NCBI RefSeq assembly: GCF_002042965.1
Contig: NZ_MZNT01000001.1
Coordinates: 248,001 to 312,000, forward strand
Direction: 5' to 3'
From: Paenibacillus sp. 32352
Lineage (GTDB): Bacteria; Bacillota; Bacilli; Paenibacillales; NBRC-103111
DNA length: 64,000 nucleotides
Numbering within the stretch: the stretch's first letter is position 1; the number at the start of each line of letters is the position of its first letter. The notes beneath the pieces are model-generated. The model was not told where the DNA came from. It worked only from the letters and a program-made list of their open reading frames with translations, and ran no database searches. Of the stretch, positions 44,189-52,865 are shown one piece after another. Both the position numbers and the translations under genes were made by a program.

Positions 44189-44284
44189 ATTAACCTGTGC
44201 CTGACTGTCCGTTTAGAGTGCTATTTTTGCAGGAGGGCTCATACAATGTATTGTACAAGTAGGGACGAAAGGGAGGAGCGGGAC

Positions 44285-44563
44285 TTGAAGGGAACGAAAA
44301 ATATTGTGTTGATGGGCTTGGCGCTGGGCATGCTGTTTTACGCGGTACCGAGACTGGATTTAAGCTCGGAGGCTATCCTGCCGACCGTATTCGGCATTGC
44401 ATGGATCGCTTTTGCTCTGCTGATCATCGCTGCGCATTTGCATGAGCTGCTCGGGGTGGATGAGGAAGCCAGAGAGGAAATGGAGAAGGTCAAGCGGATG
44501 AAAAAATGGCAGCTGGAGCAGATGGTCCAAGGGAAGCGCAAAATGCTGCAGTTCAAAAAATAA
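44285..44563 (+). CDS. Small membrane protein with C-terminal coiled region, 92 aa
   Basis: TTG at 44285 (M-KGTKNIVLMGLALGMLFYAV) lies 6 nt after GGGAGGAG and is preferred over the ATG at 44246. Two membrane helices fill residues 5-60 (VLMGLALGMLFYAVPRL and VFGIAWIAFALLIIAAHLHELL). A charged helical tail (DEEAREEMEKVKRMKKWQLEQMVQGKRKM) follows. No family is recognised. The gene is monocistronic with a terminator at 44578. Confidence 0.7.
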   Translation: MKGTKNIVLMGLALGMLFYAVPRLDLSSEAILPTVFGIAWIAFALLIIAAHLHELLGVDEEAREEMEKVKRMKKWQLEQMVQGKRKMLQFKK

Positions 44564-44577
44564 TCCCCCTAATATGG

Positions 44578-44610
44578 AAAAACCCGACCGCATAAGCGGC
44601 CGGGTTTCTT
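44578..44610. terminator. Terminator shared by the small membrane protein and SDR genes
   Basis: AAACCCGaCCGC-ATAA-GCGGcCGGGTTT with A- and T-runs either side, between two convergent genes. Confidence 0.82.
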
Positions 44611-44621
44611 GCAGTGGACGG

Positions 44622-45371
44622 TTATTTGAAGGATGCGTAGCCTTGGTCCACCATCACGACACTGCCGTTGATCGCTTCGGCTTCATCCAGCGAGACCAGG
44701 TAAACCGAATTGGCGACCGTTTCCGGCTTCGTCAACTCGCCTCCCATAACTTTGGCTCGCATACTATCGAGCATTCCCCTATCCTTAAAGCCTTGAATAA
44801 TCGGCGTATCCACGGCCCCCGGGGCGATGGCGACGACGCGAATACCGTAGGGCGCCAGCTCCAAGGCAGCGGATTTGCTCATCATAATCACTGCGCCTTT
44901 GGTAGCGTGATAGGCGAAGGTACCTGGGGAAGCAAGGAAACCGAAGACGGAAGCCGTATTAATAATAACTCCGCGGATTCCGAGCTCCTTCATTTTCTTG
45001 CCCGCTGCGATAATACCGTAGGCTACCCCATGCTGGTTAATGCTGATCGTACGGTGATATAAGTCCATGTTTTGTTCCAGAACAGGACCGGCCCCGCCGA
45101 TTCCGGCATTGTTGAACATCACATCGACACGTCCGAAGTGCTGTACGGTCTTATCGAGCAGGGCTTCAACCTCCTCCTGCTTGGAGACGTCCACTTTGAT
45201 AAAAATAGCCTCGCCCCCTGCTTGAGCAATGAGGTCGACCGTTTCCTGCCCGCCCTGTTCGTTAAAATCGGCAACGACGACCCGGTCCCCTTTGCTTGCA
45301 AATTTCAGGCAGGCTTGACGTCCGATCCCGCTGGCTCCTCCCGTAATTACCGCTACTCGTTGTGCGCTCAT
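44622..45371 (-). CDS. Short-chain dehydrogenase/reductase
   Basis: A 249-aa classical SDR. The cofactor-binding motif is VITGGASGIGRQ (TGxxxGIG), with VVVADFNE suggesting NAD(H) preference. NNAG is present at about residue 87, the catalytic Ser lies in VIINTASVFGF and the catalytic YxxxK is YHATK. PGAVDTP follows. The substrate is unknown. ACTGGAGGGATTCGT precedes the ATG. Palindromic AT-rich elements upstream (45467-45502) may be an operator. Confidence 0.9.
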   Translation of the reverse strand: MSAQRVAVITGGASGIGRQACLKFASKGDRVVVADFNEQGGQETVDLIAQAGGEAIFIKVDVSKQEEVEALLDKTVQHFGRVDVMFNNAGIGGAGPVLEQNMDLYHRTISINQHGVAYGIIAAGKKMKELGIRGVIINTASVFGFLASPGTFAYHATKGAVIMMSKSAALELAPYGIRVVAIAPGAVDTPIIQGFKDRGMLDSMRAKVMGGELTKPETVANSVYLVSLDEAEAINGSVVMVDQGYASFK

Positions 45372-45466
45372 ACGAATCCCTCCAGTTATGCGTTCAGGTC
45401 TCCCCGCACCGCAGTTATGTGTTAAGTTCTATAACGATTGTACTCCTGGCTCGAAAATTAGTATAT

Positions 45467-45502
45467 TTAAACTTAGTTAGGTTTAACTTAAGTATTGCTT
45501 AA
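45467..45502. promoter_or_regulatory. Pair of AT-rich dyads upstream of the SDR gene
   Basis: TTAAACTTAGTTAGGTTTAA (45467-45486) and TTAAG-TATTG-CTTAA (45488-45502) are adjacent palindromes about 100-130 bp before the SDR start. TATACT on the minus strand nearby may be a -10 box. A binding site for an unidentified regulator is possible. Confidence 0.4.
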
Positions 45503-45607
45503 CTATACTTCTACCCGATATCCACATAAGTCTGCGATTAGGGTTTACGTAGCGGTCCCCTGTTATTCAGAGAAGCCTTCTTGCGGAGAGATAACAGCCA
45601 AATAAAA

Positions 45608-45630
45608 TAACCCCGTAAAACGGGGGCTAG
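45608..45630. terminator. Small GC-rich hairpin in the 45372-45717 gap
   Basis: AACCCCGT-AAA-ACGGGG. It has no T-run of normal length, so it is a weak terminator at best. The gap has no supported gene. Confidence 0.35.
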
Positions 45631-45681
45631 GCTTCGAATCCGATTCAGATACATTGCAGGGAGCGCCGAAGTGATGTAAAT

Positions 45682-45708
45682 AAAAATCCGTGCTTATCGC
45701 ACGGATCA
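45682..45708 (-). terminator. Terminator of the Sm-like gene at 45718
   Basis: On the minus strand ATCCGTGC-GATAA-GCACGGAT is followed by TTTTATTT. Confidence 0.85.
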
Positions 45709-45717
45709 AGTTGGGCA

Positions 45718-46029
45718 CTAAAGAAGAGAAATGACAAGCAGCTCATACAGCACCAGCGGCAATATCACGTTGTTAAACCCGCCGAAGGCTGGATTGAAAA
45801 ATCCGCGTACATGGGTCGGCATCATCTGCAAGTATACATTAAAGCCATCCGTATCCACGATGACACCGTCATAGGTGTGACCGTGAATGGTTTGCACACG
45901 AACAGGTCTGTTTAAGTACTTGCTGCACAAGCCGTGAATATGTTCCTGAGTTCTTTGAAGCGTTTGGATGACCGAGGGGTCCATTTGGAATACGGTTTGC
46001 ATTTGGGGGACTTCAGGCTGGTTATACAT
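45718..46029 (-). CDS. Spore-type small protein with Sm-like barrel segment, 103 aa
   Basis: ATG at 46029 (MYNQPEVPQMQTVFQMDPSV) follows GGAGGTGCC. The middle (NRPVRVQTIHGHTYDGVIVDTDGFNVYLQMMP) resembles an Sm-like or coat-type beta barrel, where a small domain binds to and modulates a surface. The C-terminus is hydrophobic (NVILPLVLYELLVISLL). A consensus sigma-K promoter lies 27 bp upstream, so the gene is likely expressed late in the mother cell and its product placed in the coat. No named family can be given. Confidence 0.7.
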   Translation of the reverse strand: MYNQPEVPQMQTVFQMDPSVIQTLQRTQEHIHGLCSKYLNRPVRVQTIHGHTYDGVIVDTDGFNVYLQMMPTHVRGFFNPAFGGFNNVILPLVLYELLVISLL

Positions 46030-46055
46030 GGGCGGCACCTCCATTCAATATACGG

Positions 46056-46084
46056 TATCCTATGCATTTGCCCAGTTCGAGGTT
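46056..46084 (-). promoter_or_regulatory. Sigma-K promoter of the Sm-like gene
   Basis: On the minus strand AACC, a 16-nt spacer, then GCATAGGATA with the leading G inside the spacer. This matches mACm-N16-gCATAnnnTA at every specified base, the best of the five such boxes in the window. Confidence 0.72.
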
Positions 46085-46177
46085 CTTGAGAATATGGGCT
46101 TTTTTTTAGGCCGCGGAAATCCTATAATAGAAATAGTACAGATGAGTACAGAATAGATAGGATGAGGTGTAACAGTT

Positions 46178-47515
46178 ATGGACCATATATTGCAGGAGAC
46201 GTCAACAAAGCATGAACAGATCTTAAAATATATCGAAAGCTTGAAGATAGGCACCAAAATTTCAGTAAGAAAAATTGCGGAAAAGATGGAGGTCAGCGAA
46301 GGAACCGCTTACAGGGCGATCAAGGAAGCGGACAATCTGGGCCTGGTCAGCACCAAGGAAAGAGTCGGTACCGTGCGCGTCGAGAAGAAGCTGCGGGATA
46401 ATATCGACAAGCTGACGTTCGGTGAAGTAGTGAATATGGTGGACGGAGAGGTGCTCGGAGGAAGCGGAGGATTGCATAAGACGCTGAACAAGTTCGTGAT
46501 CGGCGCGATGCAGCAGGACGCCATGATGCGTTATATCGACGCGGGAAGCCTTCTTATCGTCGGGAACCGGAGCAAGGCCCATATGTGTGCGCTGGAGCAG
46601 GGGGCGGGCGTTCTGATCACGGGGGGATTTACCACAAGCGAGGATGTGAAAAAGCTTGCGGATCAGCTGGAGCTGCCGATCATTTCGAGCAGCTACGATA
46701 CGTTTACGGTAGCATCCATGATCAACAGAGCGATTTACGACCGGCTGATTAAGAAGAAAATACTGCTCATAGAAGATATCGTGCCGGCCCAAATGCAGGT
46801 TTATGTCATGAAAGGCCATCAAACGCTGAAGGATTGGCAGCAGCTGCATGAGCAGACGGGGCATGGCCGCTTCCCGGTAGTCGATGAGTGGAACCGCGTC
46901 GTGGGCATGATTACTTCACGGGATTTGATCGGTGCGGAGCCGGAGCAGACGATCGACAAGCTGATGACGCGCAATCCGTTAACGGCAAGCCCGAATACCT
47001 CGGTCGCTTCCGCAGCTCACATGATGGTATGGGAAGGCATCGACCTGCTGCCTGTCGTTGATGCAAACCGCAAGCCGCTCGCAGTAATCAGCCGCAAAGA
47101 CGTGCTCAAAGCGATGCAGCATATTCAGCGGCAGCCGCAGAACGGGCAGACCTTCGAGGACCTGATCTGGTCCGGCTTCAGCGAGGAGCGGACGAAGGAC
47201 GGTCAGCTGACGTTCCGGGGCCTGATCACCCCGCAGATGATTAACCAGCTCGGCACCGTCTCGGAAGGGGTGCTCACGATTCTTGTTATCCAGGCGGCGT
47301 ATCACGTTGTGCAGGATATCAAGAAGGGCGATCTTGTGATGGACAACATGTCCTCTTATTTCGTCAAGCCGGTGCAGATCGACAGCGAGATTCACATTAT
47401 TCCCAAAATTATCGAGGTCAGCCGCAAGTTCGGCAAAATTGAGGTGGAAATTTACCATGCGCAGACGCTGGTTGCCAAAGCCATGCTGACCACCCAATTT
47501 ATCGATCAGCTGTAG
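46178..47515 (+). CDS. ytoI: YtoI-like DRTGG / CBS / hotdog regulatory protein
   Basis: A 445-aa multidomain protein. An N-terminal winged helix (RKIAEKMEVSEGTAYRAIKEADNLGLVST) covers residues 25-65. A DRTGG-type domain follows at about 75-190 (FGEVVNMVDGEVLGG, VLITGGFTTSEDVKKLADQL). A CBS pair lies at about 195-310 (RFPVVDEWNRVVGMITSRDLIG and LLPVVDANRKPLAVISRKDVL). A thioesterase-like hotdog domain ends the protein (about 330-440). This order matches B. subtilis YtoI, probably a nucleotide-sensing regulator of unknown target. It lies next to ytpI, ytrI-ytrH and dnaE, the same neighbourhood as in B. subtilis. GAGGTG precedes the ATG. Confidence 0.9.
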   Translation: MDHILQETSTKHEQILKYIESLKIGTKISVRKIAEKMEVSEGTAYRAIKEADNLGLVSTKERVGTVRVEKKLRDNIDKLTFGEVVNMVDGEVLGGSGGLHKTLNKFVIGAMQQDAMMRYIDAGSLLIVGNRSKAHMCALEQGAGVLITGGFTTSEDVKKLADQLELPIISSSYDTFTVASMINRAIYDRLIKKKILLIEDIVPAQMQVYVMKGHQTLKDWQQLHEQTGHGRFPVVDEWNRVVGMITSRDLIGAEPEQTIDKLMTRNPLTASPNTSVASAAHMMVWEGIDLLPVVDANRKPLAVISRKDVLKAMQHIQRQPQNGQTFEDLIWSGFSEERTKDGQLTFRGLITPQMINQLGTVSEGVLTILVIQAAYHVVQDIKKGDLVMDNMSSYFVKPVQIDSEIHIIPKIIEVSRKFGKIEVEIYHAQTLVAKAMLTTQFIDQL

Positions 47516-47538
47516 CCGGATTCACCGGAAGCATGGGC

Positions 47539-47829
47539 TTACTGCTGCCGGCTGAAATGGCTGTGATTGCGCAGTCCCGCGAACAGATTGAACATGCCGA
47601 GCAGGAAGCAGACGATGCCGAATACGCGGCGGGTATTCGAATCTGTAAAGAAGAACAGCTGCGAAATCGCAATGACGATAAGCATCAGGCCCATGGCGAT
47701 GTTCATACGGGAAGCATAGATGCCGCGAAGCTTGGGCTCCTGGCTTCTTCTGGACCGGAAGCTGTAAAATACCGAGAAGGCCAGGGTAATGACGATTAGC
47801 GCGGGTAAAATGATCTGGGTCAGTTCCAT
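47539..47829 (-). CDS. ytpI: YtpI-family membrane protein
   Basis: A 96-aa protein with three membrane helices (LTQIILPALIVITLAFSVFY, NIAMGLMLIVIAISQLFFF and VFGIVCFLLGMFNLFAGL) and basic connecting loops (RSRRSQEPK). It has the length and layout of YtpI, which in B. subtilis also adjoins ytoI. The function is unknown. It converges on ytoI with 23 bp between stops. Confidence 0.82.
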   Translation of the reverse strand: MELTQIILPALIVITLAFSVFYSFRSRRSQEPKLRGIYASRMNIAMGLMLIVIAISQLFFFTDSNTRRVFGIVCFLLGMFNLFAGLRNHSHFSRQQ

Positions 47830-47950
47830 TGCAAAGGCACATCCTTATATTCGTATCATTCAAACCTGTTCTAACTTTACCCATTTTTCGGCTGAAAATC
47901 AATGAACCGGCGGGTTGTCTTTCATTCTTGTTCGCTTCATTAAGAAGAGG

Positions 47951-48451
47951 CTACATGGTTGTCCGTTTGAATTCTTCAGCAAAGACCCATACCTTAAGCT
48001 CCGTCTGAATCAGAAGCATCGTTTTCATATTCACCATATAATCTTTGTCGAGAATGCCGCGGTACGTTTTTTTGGAGAGAAGGCTTTGATAGATATGGGG
48101 AGATTCCGCGATCACGGAAATTTTTTGCCCCTTGATCACTGCCAGGTCATTCCGTACGCGCTTTTCGATCTCCTGCTCCGTCACCTTGTCCAACGGATTT
48201 AGGGGACTCGACTCCACGACGACGTCGATTTGATTAACGACACTTTGCTGATTTCTTGTTTTTTTGTATGTGTTGTTGTCAAGCATCAGCTTTTCGTTTT
48301 CGGCAATCAGCTCGCGATTTTCAATCAGAATTGTATTGAGCTGTTGATGATAAATGCTCAGAAACAGGGCGCTGCCTATAATGATGCCCGCGATGAGAAG
48401 TCCGGTCGATTGCAGCAGTCCCTTATAGCTTTCAAACGGAGGCACTCTCAA
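47951..48451 (-). CDS. ytrI: Sporulation membrane protein YtrI
   Basis: TTG at 48451 (M-RVPPFESYKGLLQSTGLLIAG) lies 9 nt after AAAGGAGG; the frame extends far upstream but overlaps ytrH. The 166-aa protein has one N-terminal membrane helix (LLQSTGLLIAGIIIGSALFLSIYH) and a coiled-coil-type extracytoplasmic region (LNTILIENRELIAENEKLMLDNNTYKK), then a mixed domain. In B. subtilis YtrI is needed for efficient sporulation and is made with YtrH. The start TTG overlaps the ytrH stop (TTGA). Confidence 0.85.
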   Translation of the reverse strand: MRVPPFESYKGLLQSTGLLIAGIIIGSALFLSIYHQQLNTILIENRELIAENEKLMLDNNTYKKTRNQQSVVNQIDVVVESSPLNPLDKVTEQEIEKRVRNDLAVIKGQKISVIAESPHIYQSLLSKKTYRGILDKDYMVNMKTMLLIQTELKVWVFAEEFKRTTM

Positions 48452-48780
48452 TTGGAGTCGCCTCCTTTGCATATCCAGTAGATGAGAGAGGTACCCGACT
48501 GAGCCCCGATAAAAGCGAATACAATCAGCAGAATTTGTTTGATCGCCGGTGAGATGTAGCCCTCTGCCAGGTTGCTTTCGATGAAGCGGATCGGATCGAT
48601 CGTCCCCCCTACGGCGGCAACGAGCGCCCAGATTTTGATTTGCTCGGAAATGTGCAGCATTTTTAGTGTAGGGGGCTCCATCATGAGCACGGCGGCAATG
48701 CCTCCCAGCATGGAACCGCCCAGTACAACTCCGAAGGCAATAAAGAAATCCAGCACGCATTTCGTCAAAAAGTTAACCAC
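48448..48780 (-). CDS. ytrH: Sporulation membrane protein YtrH
   Basis: GTG at 48780 (M-VNFLTKCVLDFFIAFGVVLGG) follows GAGGAGAACGGA; an ATG further up lacks a site. The 110-aa protein has three membrane helices (FIAFGVVLGGSMLGGIAAVLM, IWALVAAVGG, ILLIVFAFIGAQSGTSLIYWI) and the family's motif GTIDPIRFIE. YtrH is a small mother-cell membrane protein needed for normal sporulation in B. subtilis. It has a sigma-E-type promoter just upstream and is coupled to ytrI. Confidence 0.88.
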   Translation of the reverse strand: MVNFLTKCVLDFFIAFGVVLGGSMLGGIAAVLMMEPPTLKMLHISEQIKIWALVAAVGGTIDPIRFIESNLAEGYISPAIKQILLIVFAFIGAQSGTSLIYWICKGGDSN

Positions 48781-48832
48781 TCCGTTCTCCTCCTCATCCC
48801 GTTTCAAGCGAGCGAATAAGCCTTACTTGTCT

Positions 48833-48861
48833 AATGTATGGTACAAGTGTTCGCATTATGA
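48833..48861 (-). promoter_or_regulatory. Sigma-E promoter of ytrH-ytrI
   Basis: On the minus strand TCATAAT, a 14-nt spacer, then CATACATT. This fits the sigma-E consensus KMATATT-N14/15-CATACAHT with one mismatch in the -35 and a full -10. It lies about 53 bp before the ytrH start. ytrH depends on sigma-E in B. subtilis. Confidence 0.75.
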
Positions 48862-48988
48862 TAAAATAAAGAGAAATTTTACTAAGCAATCTAAAAAGCA
48901 GCAACGGTCCCGCAAATAAGCAGGCATGTCAAGCGTATGACGGGGATTTTGAGGGCTGACTTACAGAGAATCAAGGGAGGCGGCGCAG

Positions 48989-51900
48989 GTGAGTGATTTT
49001 GTCCATCTGCATGTACACAGCGAATACAGCCTGTTGGACGGCGCGGCGCGTATCGACGATCTGGTAGGCCAGGCAGCCCGGCTCGGGATGAAAGCGTTGG
49101 CGTTAACCGATCACGGTGTGATGTACGGCGCCATACCATTTTATAAAGCGTGCAAGCAGCACGGGATCAAGCCGATTATTGGCTGTGAGGTGTATTATAC
49201 GGCAGGCTCCATTAAGGAAAAGGGAAGCAGGCAGGAGCAGCCGATCTATCATTTGATTTTGCTGGCGAAGAACGAAACGGGTTACCGGAATTTGATGAAG
49301 CTCTGCTCCATCGGGCATCTGGAGGGCTATCATTACAAGCCGAGAATCGACGCCAAGCATTTGGCTCAATATTCGGAAGGGCTTATTTGTACCAGCTCGT
49401 GCCTTGGCAGCGAGGTTTCACAGCATTTGCTCCATGAGCGGTACGAGGAGGCGATGCAGGCGGCCAACCGGTACCGTGCCATCTTCGGCGACGACTTCTT
49501 CCTGGAGCTTCAGGATCACGGGCTGCTGGAGCAAAAGAAAGTGATGCAAAGCATGCTGAAATTAAGCAAGGACACCGGCATTCCCCTCATTGTGACCAAT
49601 GATGTTCATTACGTGCGGGAAGAGGATGCGAAGGTTCAGGATATTTTGCTGTGCATCGGAACGGGCAAGACGGTAGATGATCCGGAACGGCTGAAATTTC
49701 CGTCTACGCAGCTCTATTTGAAAAGCGATGAAGAGATGAGGCGGATGTTCGCCCACGTGCCGCAGGCGATCGAAAATACTCGGATTGTGGCGGACCGGTG
49801 CAATCTGGAGCTCGAATTCGGCCGTTCGATCCTGCCGCGTTTCGAGCCGCTTCCCGAGCATGCGACGGCGGGGAGTTATCTTGCCGAATTATGCCGCAAG
49901 GGGCTTGAAGCCCGTTATGCGCATCTGCCGGAATGGAATGACGACAGCTACCGCAAGGACGTGGAGGAGCGGCTCGCTTATGAGCTGTCCATCATCGACC
50001 GGATGGGCTTCTCCGATTATTTCCTGATCGTATGGGATTTCATCCGGTTCGCGCATGAGCATGGCATCGTGACGGGGCCGGGCCGGGGGTCTTCGGCCGG
50101 AAGCCTGGTTGCTTACGTGCTGAAGATCACGGATGTCGACCCGATAAGGTACCATCTTCTCTTCGAGCGGTTTCTCAATCCTGAGCGGATTACGATGCCC
50201 GATATTGATATCGACTTCAACGACATCCGCCGCGACGAGGTTATCGATTATGTGGTAGGCAAGTATGGTACTGACCGTGTGGCGCAAATCATTACGTTCG
50301 GAACGATGGCGGCCAAGGCGGCGGTGCGCGATGTGGGCCGTGTACTGAATCTGCCCTACAACGAGGTGGACCGGGCGGCCAAAATGATTCCGCACCAGCT
50401 CGGCGTAACCTTGGCAGAAGCCATCGAGGCCAATCCGGAGCTGAAGGCGCTTGCCGCCAAGCAGCCGAAGACAGCGGAGCTGCTCCAGCTGGCCATGCGG
50501 GTCGAGGGCATGCCCCGCCACGCCTCGACACACGCGGCGGGCGTGGTTATCTCGCGGGAGCCGCTGACGCAGTATGTGCCGCTGCAGGAAGGCAACGAGC
50601 AGACGGCGCTGACCCAATATTCGATGGAGCATCTGGAATCCATCGGCCTGCTCAAGATGGACTTTCTCGGCCTTAGAACGTTATCGATTATAGAGCGAAC
50701 TCTGCAATGGGTGAAGGAGCAGAAGGGTGTAGAAATCGATTTTCACAAGGTGCCGATGGATGATCCGGCAACCTATGAGCTGCTGAGCCGCGGCGATACG
50801 ACGGGGGTATTCCAGCTGGAGTCTCCCGGCATACGGAGAGTGCTGAAGGAGATGCGGCCCAGCCAATTCGAGGACATCATCTCGGTGGTGGCGCTGTACA
50901 GGCCGGGTCCGATGGAATTTATCCCTCAGTATATTCAGTGCAAGCACGGGCTGCAGGAGGTGGAGTATCCTCATCCTACGCTGGAGCCCATTCTGGGAGA
51001 TACGTACGGCATTATCGTATATCAGGAGCAGATTATGCAGATCGCTTCGAAGATGGCGGGCTTCAGTCTTGGCGAAGCGGATTTGCTGCGAAGGGCGGTC
51101 AGCAAGAAGAAGCGGGAGGTGCTTGATGAGGAGCGCACCCACTTCGTCAAAGGCAGCGTAGCACAAGGGTTCACCGAAGCGGAGGCGAACAAGGTGTACG
51201 ACATGATCGTACGGTTCGCCGACTACGGCTTCCCCCGGGCTCATGCTACGGCTTACGGCGTGCTGGCGTTCCAGACGGCGTATTTGAAGGCCCACTATCC
51301 CGTCCATTTCATGGCGTCCATGCTGACTGCCGTGATGGGCAGCCACAACAAGGTGGCCGAATATGTCGACGAATGCCACCGCATGGGCATTCCCGTGCTG
51401 CCCCCGGACGTGAACGAGAGCAGCATCGCGTTTACGCCCGTCATGACACCGGCAGCAAGGCAGCCTGGAGATGCCCAGGCGGCAGACGATGCCGGGGAGC
51501 CCGTACCGGCCATACGCTTCGGACTGGCCGCTGTCAAGAACGTCGGCACGCAGGCGATCGATTCGATCATGAAGGAGCGGAGCAAGGACGGCGGCGCTTA
51601 CGAGAGCCTGGTCGACCTGTGCCGCCGGGTAGATCTTCGCGTCTGCAACAAAAGGGTGCTGGAATCGCTTATCCAGAGCGGAGCGACGGATTCGCTTCCG
51701 GGGCATCGCGCGCAGCAGCTGGCGATGCTGGAGGAAGCGATCGAGGCTGCGGCCAAATGGCGCAAGGAACGTGACGATCTGCAGCTGCACCTGTTCGGAT
51801 TTGTCGAAGAGGTGAACTGGGAAGTCGAATATCCGGAGATTCGCCCCTTCACGATGACCCAGCAGCTGGAAATGGAGAAGGAGCTGCTCGGCCTGTACAT

Positions 51901-52648
51901 ATCCGGCAGTCCTCTCGATGATTATGAAGAGCTGCTGCGCCAGCTGGAGCACGATCCGCTGCATTTCCTCCAGGAAATGCCCGACCATAGCGAAGTCATA
52001 GTGGCCGGCATGGTGCTGTCCAGCAAGACGATAGTGACCAAGAAGGGGCAGCCTATGGCCTTCATGGAGCTGGAAGACCGTGTAGCCAAGGTGGAGGTAG
52101 TTCTGTTCCCGGAAGCTTGGAAGCAGTATGCCCCATTGGTGCAGAAGGGCAAGCCGGTGCTGGTCCGGGCCAAGCTGCAGCAGGGGGATGAGGATGTCAA
52201 GCTGCTGGCGGACCAGCTGTTTGCGCTGAACGACCCGGACCTCCGGTTCAAGGCGGTGCGCAGGCCCGCTCAACAGCCGGCCGCAAGAAATACGCAGCAG
52301 CAGGCTCCGTCCTCGGCCAAGAGCCGCCCCGCGCCTGCCCCGGCCCCTGCTGCAACCGACAGGCCAGTGAGCCAAGGATCCGCTGGGCCGCAGCAGCGTG
52401 AGAGCAGCCGTCCGGTCCGGACGCAGCGCGTGTATGTCAAAATTTCTGCGGACCACGAGCAGCCGCAGGTGCTTACCCGTCTCAAGGAGCTGCTGCTGCA
52501 GCATGAAGGGCCGCTGTCCGTCATTTTGTATTACGAGAAGAGTCAAAAAACGATCAGCTTAAGCGATCAATTTAAGGTCAAGCCTTCTCCCAAGCTGTTT
52601 CAAGCTATGGAGGAGCTGCTTGGTAAAGATACGGTAAAAGTGAAATAA
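48989..52648 (+). CDS. dnaE: DNA polymerase III alpha subunit DnaE
   Basis: GTG at 48989 follows AGGGAGGCGGC. The 1219-aa protein is a full-length DnaE-type replicative polymerase. The PHP domain begins FVHLHVHSEYSLLDGAARIDDL. The catalytic palm has GPGRGSSAGSLVAYVL and the acidic pair PDIDIDFNDIRR. The helix-hairpin-helix and OB-fold regions follow (IVAGMVLSSKTIVTKKGQPMAFMELED). An Ala/Pro/Gln-rich linker (about residues 1090-1150, RPAPAPAPAATDRP) precedes a short C-terminal domain (VYVKISADHEQPQVLTRLKELLLQHEGPLSVILYYE). In Bacillota DnaE works with PolC and extends RNA primers, mainly on the lagging strand. Confidence 0.96.
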   Translation: MSDFVHLHVHSEYSLLDGAARIDDLVGQAARLGMKALALTDHGVMYGAIPFYKACKQHGIKPIIGCEVYYTAGSIKEKGSRQEQPIYHLILLAKNETGYRNLMKLCSIGHLEGYHYKPRIDAKHLAQYSEGLICTSSCLGSEVSQHLLHERYEEAMQAANRYRAIFGDDFFLELQDHGLLEQKKVMQSMLKLSKDTGIPLIVTNDVHYVREEDAKVQDILLCIGTGKTVDDPERLKFPSTQLYLKSDEEMRRMFAHVPQAIENTRIVADRCNLELEFGRSILPRFEPLPEHATAGSYLAELCRKGLEARYAHLPEWNDDSYRKDVEERLAYELSIIDRMGFSDYFLIVWDFIRFAHEHGIVTGPGRGSSAGSLVAYVLKITDVDPIRYHLLFERFLNPERITMPDIDIDFNDIRRDEVIDYVVGKYGTDRVAQIITFGTMAAKAAVRDVGRVLNLPYNEVDRAAKMIPHQLGVTLAEAIEANPELKALAAKQPKTAELLQLAMRVEGMPRHASTHAAGVVISREPLTQYVPLQEGNEQTALTQYSMEHLESIGLLKMDFLGLRTLSIIERTLQWVKEQKGVEIDFHKVPMDDPATYELLSRGDTTGVFQLESPGIRRVLKEMRPSQFEDIISVVALYRPGPMEFIPQYIQCKHGLQEVEYPHPTLEPILGDTYGIIVYQEQIMQIASKMAGFSLGEADLLRRAVSKKKREVLDEERTHFVKGSVAQGFTEAEANKVYDMIVRFADYGFPRAHATAYGVLAFQTAYLKAHYPVHFMASMLTAVMGSHNKVAEYVDECHRMGIPVLPPDVNESSIAFTPVMTPAARQPGDAQAADDAGEPVPAIRFGLAAVKNVGTQAIDSIMKERSKDGGAYESLVDLCRRVDLRVCNKRVLESLIQSGATDSLPGHRAQQLAMLEEAIEAAAKWRKERDDLQLHLFGFVEEVNWEVEYPEIRPFTMTQQLEMEKELLGLYISGSPLDDYEELLRQLEHDPLHFLQEMPDHSEVIVAGMVLSSKTIVTKKGQPMAFMELEDRVAKVEVVLFPEAWKQYAPLVQKGKPVLVRAKLQQGDEDVKLLADQLFALNDPDLRFKAVRRPAQQPAARNTQQQAPSSAKSRPAPAPAPAATDRPVSQGSAGPQQRESSRPVRTQRVYVKISADHEQPQVLTRLKELLLQHEGPLSVILYYEKSQKTISLSDQFKVKPSPKLFQAMEELLGKDTVKVK

Positions 52649-52865
52649 TCGGCGCTTCCTCCGCATACATTTAGTAACCCGGGCTGTCTTACGGCTTGAC
52701 CGAATAAGACACGTTAAGCGTGAACCGGCCGTATCGTCAATCGGTCCGCCGGAATCACGGTAAGGAATACGTTCGCTATCCTTATAGCTTGTCCCTATGC
52801 CAGCGTACTGGACAGCGGAACGATTCCCCTTGGTTATTAGCTGGCTATGGAGGAGGCGTTGTTTC

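Noticed and set aside
48451..48760. Longer ytrI frame upstream to 48760
   Set aside because: That part overlaps ytrH, translates to Arg/His-rich antisense-like sequence and lacks a ribosome site, whereas TTG at 48451 has AAAGGAGG.
50681..52546. 621-codon open frame antisense to dnaE
   Set aside because: It is a shadow of the GC-rich dnaE frame, has no ribosome site, and gives His/Arg/Leu-rich nonsense; dnaE itself has all motifs.
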